Source: CAZPHU01 sp964419255
GTDB lineage: Bacteria; Fibrobacterota; Chitinivibrionia; Chitinivibrionales; CAYFVL01
Length of the DNA: 64,000 nt
NCBI GenBank assembly: GCA_964419255.1
Contig: CAYQOU010000008.1
Coordinates: 1 to 64,000 of the forward strand
Direction of reading: 5' to 3'
The translations under genes were made by a program, and so were the position numbers. Positions 9,361 to 19,500 of the stretch are shown in pieces. The notes beneath the pieces are model-generated. The model saw only the letters and a list, made by a program, of their open reading frames with translations. It was not told the origin of the DNA and searched no databases. Numbering within the stretch: the stretch's first letter is position 1; each line of letters starts with the position of its first letter.

Positions 9361-10239
9361 CTACTGACGTTTAAAATCGGCCAGCAAATCGTCGTAATTG
9401 ATATATCTGTTCTGGCTGCCGTCTGTTATTGTTGAATCATAGGTCGGATGTGAAGTTGTGACCCACTTAGGTTTGCCATCAACTTTCTTCAGTTCAGTGA
9501 AATCCTGTTTAACCGCAGCAAAACGATCGACCAACAGGTGTACAGTGTCCGCGAAAAGGTCGAAACTTCCCCAGGAGCGAAATTCCCAATCTTCTTTCAG
9601 GAATTGTCCACTCTTACCAATTTTCTTTTCGATGAATTTTCCGGAACCATCTCTGTTAAATGTGAAAATTTTCTTCTCAACAGCATTAACGGTTGGATCG
9701 GTCTTTTTCTTGGTGACATTTGTACAGACCCATGTTCCAAGCACCTTATTTCGCAGCTCTGCGGCTTTCTCTTCAGCCTGTTTGAGTTCCGGAAGATAGG
9801 CAACGATCTCTTTTGCCTTGGCCTCGGCCTGCAGAAGCCAGTTCATCTGTGCAAAAGAGTCAACGACGGCTTCCAGGCTGTCGAGACGTTTTTCCTGCAG
9901 CCCGCTTAGCTCTTGGCGGGTATCGTTGAAAACTCCCTTAAGAGAATCAATATAGGGGCGCAGCCGCTCCAGATCTTTTGCATAGTTATCTTCAGCCTGT
10001 TGCAGTAAAACCTCCATTGAGTCGGCACTCATCCTGGCCAGGCTACCATCGCCGCGTTTTTTTGCTTCCCGTGCCTGGTAAATGAATACTTTGGCGCGAG
10101 ACAGGAGGCTGTCGGGAACTCCTCTCTCCAGCAGACTTTCGATACGCTTTTCAGCGTCAGCTAATTTACTGTCACTTACACCACAACCTATAAAGGCAAT
10201 TAGAGCGGTTAAGCTAAGCAAAACAACAAACCTTTTCAT
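9361..10239 (-). CDS. Lipoprotein with coiled-coil N-terminus and beta-rich C-terminus
   Basis: The signal sequence ends in a lipobox (FIGC; Cys19), so it is probably outer-membrane anchored. Residues about 22-165 are charged, Ala/Leu/Glu-rich heptads, likely one or two long helices, followed by KVLGTWVC, which begins a lipocalin-like or small beta-barrel segment (about 165-290). Such 'LxGtW' starts are common in ligand-binding lipoproteins, but I cannot assign a ligand. The start is supported by GGAGGATC before the ATG, a promoter at 10307-10336 and a terminator downstream. It stands alone. Confidence 0.75.
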   Translation of the reverse strand: MKRFVVLLSLTALIAFIGCGVSDSKLADAEKRIESLLERGVPDSLLSRAKVFIYQAREAKKRGDGSLARMSADSMEVLLQQAEDNYAKDLERLRPYIDSLKGVFNDTRQELSGLQEKRLDSLEAVVDSFAQMNWLLQAEAKAKEIVAYLPELKQAEEKAAELRNKVLGTWVCTNVTKKKTDPTVNAVEKKIFTFNRDGSGKFIEKKIGKSGQFLKEDWEFRSWGSFDLFADTVHLLVDRFAAVKQDFTELKKVDGKPKWVTTSHPTYDSTITDGSQNRYINYDDLLADFKRQ

Positions 10240-10306
10240 AAATGATCCTCCGCAGGATTTTAAATATTAGTTTTTGAGGCTTCTATCGGTGGGAATACCA
10301 AATAAT

Positions 10307-10336
10307 AAGATACGTTCCAAAGTCCAATAGAGTCAA
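10307..10336 (-). promoter_or_regulatory. Probable sigma70 promoter for the coiled-coil lipoprotein
   Basis: On the minus strand TTGACT (10336-10331) and TATCTT (10312-10307) are spaced by 18 bases, about 70 bases upstream of the start codon. Confidence 0.5.
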
Positions 10337-10363
10337 GGAGATAATGCATGAATTAAAAAATCT

Positions 10364-10402
10364 TAAAAAAACGCAAAAGAGGCGGTACCCGATCGTACCG
10401 CC
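10364..10402 (-). terminator. Intrinsic terminator after htrA
   Basis: Stem GGCGGTAC / GTACCGCC (10381-10388 and 10395-10402) with loop CCGATC. On the minus strand it is followed by TCTTTTGCGTTTTTTTAAGA, 31 bases beyond the htrA stop. Confidence 0.8.
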
Positions 10403-10432
10403 ACCCTGATTCTATCGCCAAATGATGCGCTC

Positions 10433-12004
10433 TTAAGCAGCTTTATAGGCGACAAAGAAAGAGCTGTTACCCCGTTGTACATAAAACATCACAGATTCAC
10501 CACTCTTTAGATTTTTCACCGCTTTCCGAAAATCCGCCACAGTGCTCACATTAAACTGTTTGCCACTCACCGTGACCTTTCGAATAAGGTCGAACTGGCG
10601 TAAACCTGATCGTGCAGCCCGGGATGTCGGTTGGACATCAAGAATTAAGACTCCATCGGCGTTGTTTGGCAGGTTCAGCTTTTGGCGATATGTTTCTGAA
10701 AGATTACCCACACTAATGCCGAGTCTCTCCTCGAAGTCCGCCTCATCATCTTTTTCAGCGTCGTTTTGGTCATTATTGCTGTCGTCGAAATTATTGGCTG
10801 AAATTTTGCCATCGTCGCGCTTTTCAAGAACTACCTGCATGGTCATTTCTTTGCCATTCCGAACGATTTTTACCGGGACTTTCTTTCCCGGAGCAATGCC
10901 GGCAACAGCAAACATCAGTTCATTTGCGCTTTCGGTTCTTCTACCATCGATTGATATAACAACATCTCCAACCTTTATTCCAGCCTTATCGGCCGGCTGA
11001 CCGGCGAAAATGTCGTTTATCAGCACACCCTTGCGTGTCTTTAGGCCAAGGGCTTCTCTTTTATCCTGATCGATATCCGAGATCTGAACACCGAGCCATC
11101 CCCTTTGCACTTCCCCGTTATAGATGATCTCTTCCATGATCCACTTAGCCATATCAATAGGTATGGCAAAACCAATCCCCATGTATCCGCCGGAACGGGT
11201 GTAAATCATTGTATTAATGCCGATTAACTCACCATCGATGTTAACCAGTGCACCTCCGCTGTTTCCGGGATTAATTGCGGCGTCGGTCTGAATGAAATTT
11301 CTGTACTGGGTCATACCTGCCCCAACCGAACTTCTTCCAACGGCTGAAATTATTCCCGTAGTAACGGTTGAGCTAAGATTGAATGGATTTCCGATGGCCA
11401 TGCACCAGTCGCCGGGACGCAGGTTATCCGAATCGCCCAGAAAGGCGACAGGAAGATCTTTTACATCCTCCTTGATTTTGATCACTGCAACATCGGAAAG
11501 CGAGTCGACTCCGACTATCTCGGCTTCGAATTCACGTTCATCTGCCATGGTTACAACGATCTCATCGGCTTTTCCCACCACGTGATAATTTGTGAGGATA
11601 TATCCATCTTTCGAGACGATTACACCGGAGCCGAATCCACTCTTGGGAATATGCTGCTCTTGTTGCTGTGGTACACGTCGATTTGGTGGAGCACCGAAAA
11701 ATTCATCAAAAGGACTACCCCAGAAAAACTGAGAAAACGGGTCCCGATACACAACCGTATCGATTTTGGTCGATGTAATGGAAACAACCGTGGGAATGAC
11801 CTGCTCGGCCACATCCGCAAACATGTTTTTGAAAGCCTTATATTGAGGTGCCGTTTGAACCTGTGGTGCCTTTTTTGCGCCGAATGTCACAGAACCTCTC
11901 TTCGGGTTCTGCTCCTGAGCAAAGGAAAACTTACAACTGAAGGCAAAAATGCCCGCGATAATGAGAATGACTGAAGCAGATACCACAGGCTTGTTCAATC
12001 GCAT
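10433..12004 (-). CDS. htrA: Periplasmic serine protease Do-like (HtrA/DegP)
   Basis: An envelope quality-control protease and chaperone. A signal peptide (about residues 1-29) precedes a trypsin-like domain with the triad His141 (LTNYHVV), Asp171 (SLSDVAVIKI) and Ser249 (NPGNSGGAL). Two PDZ domains follow (about 300-390 and 425-520); the linker between them (about 400-425) is Asp/Asn-rich. A Gln- and Phe-rich loop around residues 87-118 (FFWGSPFDEFFG) matches the LA loop of DegP. The 523-residue length is slightly longer than E. coli DegP. The start has AGGAGG four to five bases from the ATG. It is followed by a strong terminator. Confidence 0.95.
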   Translation of the reverse strand: MRLNKPVVSASVILIIAGIFAFSCKFSFAQEQNPKRGSVTFGAKKAPQVQTAPQYKAFKNMFADVAEQVIPTVVSITSTKIDTVVYRDPFSQFFWGSPFDEFFGAPPNRRVPQQQEQHIPKSGFGSGVIVSKDGYILTNYHVVGKADEIVVTMADEREFEAEIVGVDSLSDVAVIKIKEDVKDLPVAFLGDSDNLRPGDWCMAIGNPFNLSSTVTTGIISAVGRSSVGAGMTQYRNFIQTDAAINPGNSGGALVNIDGELIGINTMIYTRSGGYMGIGFAIPIDMAKWIMEEIIYNGEVQRGWLGVQISDIDQDKREALGLKTRKGVLINDIFAGQPADKAGIKVGDVVISIDGRRTESANELMFAVAGIAPGKKVPVKIVRNGKEMTMQVVLEKRDDGKISANNFDDSNNDQNDAEKDDEADFEERLGISVGNLSETYRQKLNLPNNADGVLILDVQPTSRAARSGLRQFDLIRKVTVSGKQFNVSTVADFRKAVKNLKSGESVMFYVQRGNSSFFVAYKAA

Positions 12005-12129
12005 AAAATCCTCCTGGATAACCGTATGTTGAAATTAGGAATGATTACCATTGAACAGTATTTCGGGTGGTGAAAAGAAGATATTGTTTCTTTACACTAA
12101 TACATCCGACGCCGGTTGTTTATGTAATG

Positions 12130-13635
12130 TCAAACATTTTCAGGCAGATCTTTATCAAGCCGAACAACATTCGAGGTACCGCCTTCGATAAACGATTGCT
12201 CAGAAATGCGGGTAAGGATGGCATTTCTGCAGAATTCCTGTAACGTTAAGCTGCCCATATTGCACATCGTTGATCGCAGTTTGGCGCAGGTTATATTCAG
12301 CACATCATTTACTGAGCCGACAATCGGCACGTACGCATCAACGCCCTCCTCAAACTTCATTTCACCTAATGTATTGTATCTCTGCCAGTTGCGCGCCCTG
12401 TTGCTCCCCTCTCCCCAGTAAGGTTTGAAGACTCTTCCATTTATTGAAACCCGAGGAGTCGGGCTCTCATTGGTCATGGCAAAATATCTTCCCATCATGG
12501 CGAAATCTGATCCCAGGGCAAGAGCAATAATAATTTGGGTATCATTTGCCAGCCCACCATCTGAACACACCGGAATATAGGTACCCGTCTGTTCGAAATA
12601 CCTGTCACGTTCGGCGACCACCTCGCGGAGAGCTGAGACCTGACCGCGGCCTATACCTTTTTGCTCGCGGGTAATGCAGATCGAGCCTCCTCCAATACCG
12701 ACCTTCACAAAATCCATTCCGGCTTCAGTCACCAGATAACGAAAAGCTTCTGCCGAGACCACATTTCCCCCGCCGATGACCACCGAATCACCGTATTTTT
12801 CTCTTATCCACAGGGCAGCATCTTGCTGAAATTCCGTATATCCGTCAGAGGAATCGAAAGCCAGAACATCTGCACCTGCTTCGATCAACGCAGGGACCCG
12901 TTCCTCATAGTCGTGAGTATTTATTCCGGCGCCAACCGAAAGCCTTTTGCGCGCATCCAGCAGTTCATCGGGGTTGTTGCGGTGATCGACATAATCCTTC
13001 TTAAAGACTAATGAGTGAAGATTCCCGTCCTTATCCAGTATCGGCAGGCACTCCTTCTTATGAATATGAAGCAATCTGTTGGCCTCATGAAGTGAAATGC
13101 CGACGGTTCCATAAACCACCTTTTCTCTGTCGGTCATGTAAGAAGAAACCGGTTTGTCCAGGTCGTCTTCAAATTCCCAGAAATCTTTATCGGTCAGTAT
13201 TCCCAGAAACTTACCTTTGTTTGTGCCGTCGTCTGTAACCGCCAGCGTTGAGTGGCCGGTTCTTTCCGTTAATGTAATCGCATCCCGAAGAGGGGTTTCG
13301 GGACGGACGTTTGAATCACTTTCGACGAATCCGGCCTTATGTGCTTTAACCCGGCGAATCATGGCTGCCTGTTGATCTATCGTCTGTGAACAATAGATAA
13401 ATGCCAGTCCTCCCAGCCGTGCAAGAGAAATTGCCATTTCAGGACCAGAAACTGCCTGCATACTTGCCGTCACAAAGGGTATATTTAATTGTAGCCGGGG
13501 CTCTTTCCCCTTCTGAAACCGTGCGATAGGTGTTTTCAAAGAAACGTTGGCCGGTACATGATTTTTTTTGGTGAGGCGCGGAATCAGAAGGTACTCCGAA
13601 AACGTACGGGAAACATCATCGAGTATAATTGCCAT
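12130..13635 (-). CDS. guaB: Inosine-5'-monophosphate dehydrogenase
   Basis: Oxidises IMP to XMP with NAD+, the first committed step to GMP. A (beta/alpha)8 barrel is interrupted by two CBS domains (about residues 105-220). Catalytic Cys320 lies in VGIGGGSICITR. The loop after it reads EQKGIGRGQ rather than the IVAGVGVPQ of the commonest bacterial enzymes, and the later YWGEGSNRARNWQRY replaces the usual YRGMGS form. This suggests a minority IMPDH subfamily; a GMP reductase is less likely because the CBS insert is present. The start is supported by GAAAGGATT and a TTGCAT-17-TAACTT promoter. Confidence 0.9.
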   Translation of the reverse strand: MAIILDDVSRTFSEYLLIPRLTKKNHVPANVSLKTPIARFQKGKEPRLQLNIPFVTASMQAVSGPEMAISLARLGGLAFIYCSQTIDQQAAMIRRVKAHKAGFVESDSNVRPETPLRDAITLTERTGHSTLAVTDDGTNKGKFLGILTDKDFWEFEDDLDKPVSSYMTDREKVVYGTVGISLHEANRLLHIHKKECLPILDKDGNLHSLVFKKDYVDHRNNPDELLDARKRLSVGAGINTHDYEERVPALIEAGADVLAFDSSDGYTEFQQDAALWIREKYGDSVVIGGGNVVSAEAFRYLVTEAGMDFVKVGIGGGSICITREQKGIGRGQVSALREVVAERDRYFEQTGTYIPVCSDGGLANDTQIIIALALGSDFAMMGRYFAMTNESPTPRVSINGRVFKPYWGEGSNRARNWQRYNTLGEMKFEEGVDAYVPIVGSVNDVLNITCAKLRSTMCNMGSLTLQEFCRNAILTRISEQSFIEGGTSNVVRLDKDLPENV

Positions 13636-13704
13636 GGTAATCCTTTCCAGCCGGTGGTTTTTCCCTGCATCGGGGTGATCATCTGCTTATGGAAAATAGA
13701 TATA

Positions 13705-13733
13705 AAGTTAGTCTGTTATCTTCCATAATGCAA
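13705..13733 (-). promoter_or_regulatory. Probable promoter of guaB
   Basis: Minus-strand TTGCAT (13733-13728) and TAACTT (13710-13705) with a 17-base spacer, about 70 bases upstream of the guaB start, in the divergent region shared with the kinase operon. Confidence 0.45.
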
Positions 13734-13816
13734 GCAAAATTGAAAAAAAGATTGTGAGACTGACACGATCTGAGATATCGATCCGATTATGCAACCCATA
13801 AAACGAATTTCGCCTG

Positions 13817-15667
13817 ATGAATATTTCAGAAAATAAAACAGATCTTTATTCCGGATCGAGCCATACACAACTGCGCAATGCTATCATTCTTCCCGATGGC
13901 AGCAAACCCATTCCTCTGGGCTCGGGAGTCATAACCTCGCTTCTGGGAGAAGGGGGGATGGCCAACGTCTACGAGATTTGGAATACAAAACTCGAAATAA
14001 ATAGAGCCGTTAAACTTCTGCATCCCAATTGCACCGACGAAGCAAAGCAGCGCTTTCAGACCGAAATGAAAATCAGCGCTAAACTGCATCATCCCAACAT
14101 CGTGGAAATACACGGGGTTGGAGAATGGAATTCATTGCCCTTTATTGAGATGGAGAAAATCGACGGATACACTCTCGAGCAGATTTTGCAGGAAAAAGGG
14201 GCATTGTCGCTGCCGGTGTGCACCGCAATAGGCATAGCCATTAGTCGGGCTCTTACCTATGCGCACAATCAGGAATATGTCATTTACGGTGTAACATATA
14301 ACGGTATCATCCACCGGGATCTAAAACCCAGCAATATAATGGTAAGTAAGAATGGGACGGTTAAGTTGATGGATTTTGGTATCGCGCGGCCTACTGATGC
14401 GTCCCTGCACACTACGGATGGTGCCATCCTGGGTACAATGCAATACCTCTCTCCCGAGCAGCTGGACGGGGTTGAGCCGGATGTTAGATCGGATATCTAC
14501 TCTTTGGGGACTACTCTGTATGAAATCATCACAGGCCTACAGGCATTCCCCGAACGAAACATCTCCAAGCTCATGATGAATAAGATAAAAAACGAGTTTA
14601 AGCCGCTGGATGATTTTAAAATCAGAGTTATGCCTCGCCTGAAAGGAGTGATTCACAAATGCATGTCCCAGGGACGTGATAAACGTATTTCCAATGCAGC
14701 TATTCTGCTAAAAGAACTCGAAAAGATTCACGGTAGCATCACTTCTGAAACACCTGAGCAAATTTTGCGCGGCCTGATCAACTCCGAATCCAGGCGGGTA
14801 ATCGTATCATCCCGGAGACGTTTGCCGATTAAAACAGTTGGATCAGTTTTCCTTCTGCTGATCGTAGCGGTAGCTGCATACTGGTACGTGGGTTGGGGCG
14901 AAAAAACGCGGGAGCAAAAGGTTGCCGAGGTGAATAAAACGTCTCAGAAGAATACACGGCAAAGCCCGCCGGAAGAGAAAATCAAGCAACCACCACAGTC
15001 TGCTCAAGCAAAAACGATCGTATCGGCTTCGGTGAATGAAAGTCCTACCTTGATAGCACCTCAAAAGCCTGAGCCCAAAAATCCCGAACCTAAAGTCCCA
15101 GCCCCGCAGGCTCGATCCTTTGTACAGGAGCTGACTGATCAATACGCGACGGCCGATCTTGCGTCGATATTTGTTTCTGAGGTGAAGAAGAACAATTACC
15201 TTTCGGCAATTCGCCTGTACGACAGTCTTTCAGCCGATCAGACCGCTGCCAAAAACGTGCAGATATATTACTTACGTGCACTCAAAGGGGCTGCAAAACA
15301 TTCTGCACTGAATCGGTTTATAGCGCAGAACCATATTGCGGATGGTGAATTTCTGTTGGTTAAGGCGATGCAGGCATATAAGTCGGGAAATTACAAAAAA
15401 TCGCTTGCACTTCTGGAAGAAAGCCTCAGCACGCCGCGGCAATTTTCAGATCCTGAGATGTTTAAAAGAGAGGTACAGTATTACAAGGCGCTATGTGAAA
15501 CGGCAATTTTTGACAAATCTCCGACCGATGAAAGTTACAAAAATGCATTGGATGCCTGGTGGCAGTTGCGTATGGAATTGCGCTCGGTACCGGATCATAT
15601 GTACAATAAAAGAGCCGAAGCTGAGAAGCAACGAATCGGCGAAAAGTTTCGTGAACACAAGGGATGA
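13817..15667 (+). CDS. Transmembrane serine/threonine protein kinase
   Basis: A PknB-like Hanks-type kinase. The kinase domain is at about residues 38-305, with the Gly-rich loop LGEGGMANVY, Lys66 (AVK), HRDLKPSN (Asp168), DFG (186-188) and APE-like SPEQ. One transmembrane helix (about 341-361) leads to a Pro/Lys-rich linker and an extracytoplasmic helical domain (about 430-610) that looks TPR-like. All catalytic residues are present, so it should be active. The ATG at 13817 has no strong Shine-Dalgarno. It is the first gene of a three-gene operon; the next gene starts four bases after its stop. It may sense an envelope signal through the C-terminal domain (inference). Confidence 0.9.
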   Translation: MNISENKTDLYSGSSHTQLRNAIILPDGSKPIPLGSGVITSLLGEGGMANVYEIWNTKLEINRAVKLLHPNCTDEAKQRFQTEMKISAKLHHPNIVEIHGVGEWNSLPFIEMEKIDGYTLEQILQEKGALSLPVCTAIGIAISRALTYAHNQEYVIYGVTYNGIIHRDLKPSNIMVSKNGTVKLMDFGIARPTDASLHTTDGAILGTMQYLSPEQLDGVEPDVRSDIYSLGTTLYEIITGLQAFPERNISKLMMNKIKNEFKPLDDFKIRVMPRLKGVIHKCMSQGRDKRISNAAILLKELEKIHGSITSETPEQILRGLINSESRRVIVSSRRRLPIKTVGSVFLLLIVAVAAYWYVGWGEKTREQKVAEVNKTSQKNTRQSPPEEKIKQPPQSAQAKTIVSASVNESPTLIAPQKPEPKNPEPKVPAPQARSFVQELTDQYATADLASIFVSEVKKNNYLSAIRLYDSLSADQTAAKNVQIYYLRALKGAAKHSALNRFIAQNHIADGEFLLVKAMQAYKSGNYKKSLALLEESLSTPRQFSDPEMFKREVQYYKALCETAIFDKSPTDESYKNALDAWWQLRMELRSVPDHMYNKRAEAEKQRIGEKFREHKG

Positions 15668-15671
15668 CTGA

Positions 15672-16562
15672 ATGACTCTTTTGTACAGGTATGCTGCGTC
15701 AGTATTTCTGTGGAGCATTGCCGTCTCGGGAATGCTTGATTTCAGTGCGGCCGCAGCATATGACACTCTTGCTGGTGCTCTGCCGGCGGTACTGTCAGCA
15801 GAAAACAGCCCCTATATTATTGTCGAAGATATCGAGGTACCTCTGGGGAAGACGGTTCATATCGAAGCGGGAACGGTTCTGCTATTTAAGGCGTTTTCGG
15901 GCATGCATGTGCAGGGGCGCCTTGTTGCGGAGGGAACCGGAAATCGTCCGGTCGTATTTACCTCAGAGCTGGATCAGACCTACAACCAGTCAAGCTCCAA
16001 GTATGCAAATCCGTACGACTGGAACGGCATATACATCCATGAAAATGCTCTTGGCTCGGAGATGACTCACTGCCATATTCTTTACTCGGTGTATGGGATT
16101 ATTTCTGACACCAAATTTTTCAAAATCGAGTCCGGTGTATTCCGGGATAACGGAAAATCAAACCTGGTTATTGAAGGGGATCCGAGGGAAATGGATACCC
16201 AGCCATTCTCCTATTCCCTGACGGTCAAGGATGCTACCGTGGATGGGGTTCCGGTTAGAATCTTAAAGGATCCGTTGACGTACAGGCGAAATGCTGTACG
16301 ATACAGCAGCCTGGTAGCAATCCTTGGAGGAGTTGCTGCAGGAATCGTCGGAGCTTTGCAGTATCTGGAACATCAGGAAAGATTTGAGGAGTTAAGTGAA
16401 CCACCACCATCACAAGCAGGTATCGAAAATACATGGAAAAATGATAAAGAAAAGTGGGCATCGACTCGGGACAGCAGAAACCAGAGTGTTGCGATATCTG
16501 CTGCCGGGCTGGGTTTGGTCATACTCGGAGGCGTAGGCCTTTATTATTCCTTCACCTTTTAA
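15672..16562 (+). CDS. Envelope protein with beta-helix-like domain and two membrane segments
   Basis: A signal or anchor segment lies at residues 1-28. Residues about 45-200 have the repetitive short strands of a right-handed beta-helix: HIEAGTVLLFKAFSGMHVQG, then PVVFTSELD, WNGIYIHENALGSEM and ILYSVYGIISD, as in surface-exposed parallel beta-helix proteins. Hydrophobic segments at about 212-235 (LVAILGGVAAGIVGAL) and 275-294 (ISAAGLGLVILGGVGLYYSF) flank a charged Pro/Glu-rich loop. AAGGGA before the ATG overlaps the kinase stop region, so the two are coupled. Function unknown; a partner or substrate of the kinase is the natural guess. Confidence 0.7.
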   Translation: MTLLYRYAASVFLWSIAVSGMLDFSAAAAYDTLAGALPAVLSAENSPYIIVEDIEVPLGKTVHIEAGTVLLFKAFSGMHVQGRLVAEGTGNRPVVFTSELDQTYNQSSSKYANPYDWNGIYIHENALGSEMTHCHILYSVYGIISDTKFFKIESGVFRDNGKSNLVIEGDPREMDTQPFSYSLTVKDATVDGVPVRILKDPLTYRRNAVRYSSLVAILGGVAAGIVGALQYLEHQERFEELSEPPPSQAGIENTWKNDKEKWASTRDSRNQSVAISAAGLGLVILGGVGLYYSFTF

Positions 16563-16575
16563 AACGTATTCTCTC

Positions 16576-19500
16576 ATGAATAATTCAACATATCTGATGA
16601 TCCGCCTGGCCTTTACGGTATGTATAGCTGTATCAATCCTTTTGCATTGCTCGGAGTATAATCCCTTTGCCGATGTTTCGAATGCTCGAGCGCATGCCAC
16701 CTTCAGTTTTTCTGAATATGATACGCTTAGTATCTTCGCCACCGAATCACTTGAGGTGGTTGTCACCGTCGGTGATTTAGTGGATTCTGTTCTCATCCAA
16801 GCCCCCAGGAATCGTTTTTGGCAGGATACCACTCTTTATCCTCCCTTTCAGAATAAAACGTTTACTTTTCGCATATCCATATACCAAATGGGGGCGACGT
16901 ATATCTCGGTTACAACATGTTTGCAAGACCATGATTTTGTCGAATACAGGTACAATCTCTTTGCCAAATCTCCATTAAGGCAAATGCCTTTATCCGGAAA
17001 CTATACAGATACGCTGCATTTAAGTACAGATGCCGTTAAGGATCGGGATGTTTATTATAATTGGGATTTTGGCGATGGGGTCGTCGTGACATCAGTGAGA
17101 CCGGATACATCCGTTGTGCTGCGTAATCAGACAACGCAATCCACAGGGTATCTGTATTTGACCGAGATCCATGACGGCTATGAATCTAACCGCGTTCCCT
17201 TTTCTTTTGACATTCGTGATTTACAAGCGCCTCTTATAGTTTTCCTCGGTGAGAATCACGGAAATGACACGATAATAACCGGTGATGCGGAATATCCTTT
17301 CAAGGTGCTTATCACGGATGTGAGCGGGTCGATTAGATCGGCAAAATTGAACGGAGGTGATTTTACTACCGAAATCATGCGGGAATACGGCATGGAATGT
17401 GTCGAAGTAGTAAATATATCAGCGGAACACTCTCCGCAGCCTCTTACGGTAACAGCAACAGATAATTCAAATCTTACCGGTTCCCGTACTTTCTGGCTTT
17501 TCTATGACCCGGATGCTCCTTCGAGTGCTTTTACAAACTTGCGTGTCTACAACGTTGCCGATAGTATCGTGCAGACAACAAAAAGGGAACATTTTGTGTT
17601 TGGGGAAGTCGAGGATTATTATCGGGATTCACTGATATTGCGGTATAAGGATGAACAGAAAACTGTCCGTCTTGTCAATGGTATGGGTGAATGGATATGG
17701 GATCTTGCCTTGAGTGACGATACTAATCGAGTATGTATTCAGGCGCAAAGCAGAGAGGGGGATTCACTTGCTCAAGTAGAGTTTACCATTCTATACGACC
17801 ACAACCTGATTGACACAGTTAATCCAAACCTTTTCAGAATAAGCATCGATGGTATGGATGTCAAGCCCTACGGATCCCATTTCTATACGTCCTCTGATTC
17901 GGTAGAAATCCAGGTGATTGCATTTGATGAGGGTAGCGGCATTGAGTCGCTGTTTATTGCTGACAGTCCAGCGATTAATTCTGAAGACGAGCATGTATCT
18001 TATACCTGGCGCAAAAAAGTTGACAATTTGAGTTATGGAGATACTGTAATTGAAATTGAAGCTGTTGATTCAGCGGGTAATGCCGAAACAGCTTCAGTTT
18101 GCATCATCAAAAACCAATTGCCTCAATTCAATTTACAGGAATCCGATTTCCCCGACGTTCTTTTTGTCGACTCGCTTTTTGTGGGAAGAGTAGCTTTTTA
18201 TGACCATGATAACATTTTGGAAGAAAATCAGGAACAGGTATTTGTATATCACTCAGGAGATGCGCAAGGCTTGTCAATAGACAGCGCATCGGGGTCGATG
18301 GAGTGGCGGCCGTCTGGTGATGATGTCGGAGAAGGCACCGATACGATCTATCTTCGTGACCGCTATCAGCAAGCGCACTATGTGTGGAATTATCGTGTGG
18401 AAGACCTGTCGATGAGAAAAGATACGGTTAAAATACTCACGTCAGAAAATGATTTCCCGGAGTTTATCGAAGTTGGTGTCGAATCATTGTATGTTCCTTT
18501 GCAGGTAGTTGACTCGACAGGTTGCCCACCTTTTTTCTACGAGGCATCTTTTCTTGAGGATGGCCGAAATATTTTGCTCAATGATTCCGTTGTATCGTGG
18601 AAACCAGACATCGATGATACCGGCACGGTATGTCTGTATGTCGGTGTAGTTGACAGTTGTGGACAAGGCGATACCATTTCCCCCTGTATCAATGTACTGC
18701 CTCCGAACAGACCATGCAGTTTGTCGGGTCATTATTCAGGAAAAATCGACAGCCTTGGAATTTATGACCTGATTGAAGCGGGGCCGCCGGAAACTTTGAC
18801 AGTTACCATACATGATGATGATTTCAAAAGATTTCCCCAGCATGAACACTTTTCCGTGATGTGCAGAAAAAACGGCGCGGAGAACAGGCTTTATGCGGAC
18901 TCAAACGGAATAGTGACCATGCTTCTGAGTCCGTTGAGTAAACCTGTTGGGTATGACACGCTGTTGATAAGAGTAACTGACAGTCACGGCCATTCCGACA
19001 CCCTTCAACGAGTTCTCTATTATGGTAAAGCCCCGGGAAAGCCTTATAACCAGTCACCGGGCGACTCTCTGTTTATCGACTCGACCGTTCTTCTCTCATG
19101 GTCATGTGATAATCCGGACCCTGATGAATTACGGTATGATATTTTTCTGGGGGTACACGGAGATCTTCAACTTGTGGGAGAGAACATCCCGGATACGCAA
19201 TTTCAGGCTACCGTCCGCACAACCGGCACCTACTACTGGAAAGTTGTCGCTACGGATGGTAAAAATCGGGTGGAGAGTCCCCTGAGACAGTTTTCTCATG
19301 AAAACCTTTCTCCCGTCAGATTCATGACAAAAGAGGAAGAGTTGCTTACCGCCACAGTTGTTTTTGGAAGCGTATGGACATATAAATTTAGTATGGAGGG
19401 AGGTAAACCACCCTATACTGTCTGTGCATATTTTGGAGACTCCGTCACCAGTCTAGACTGTGACGAGGCCTCAATATCCTGGATCCCCTCAAGATATGAT

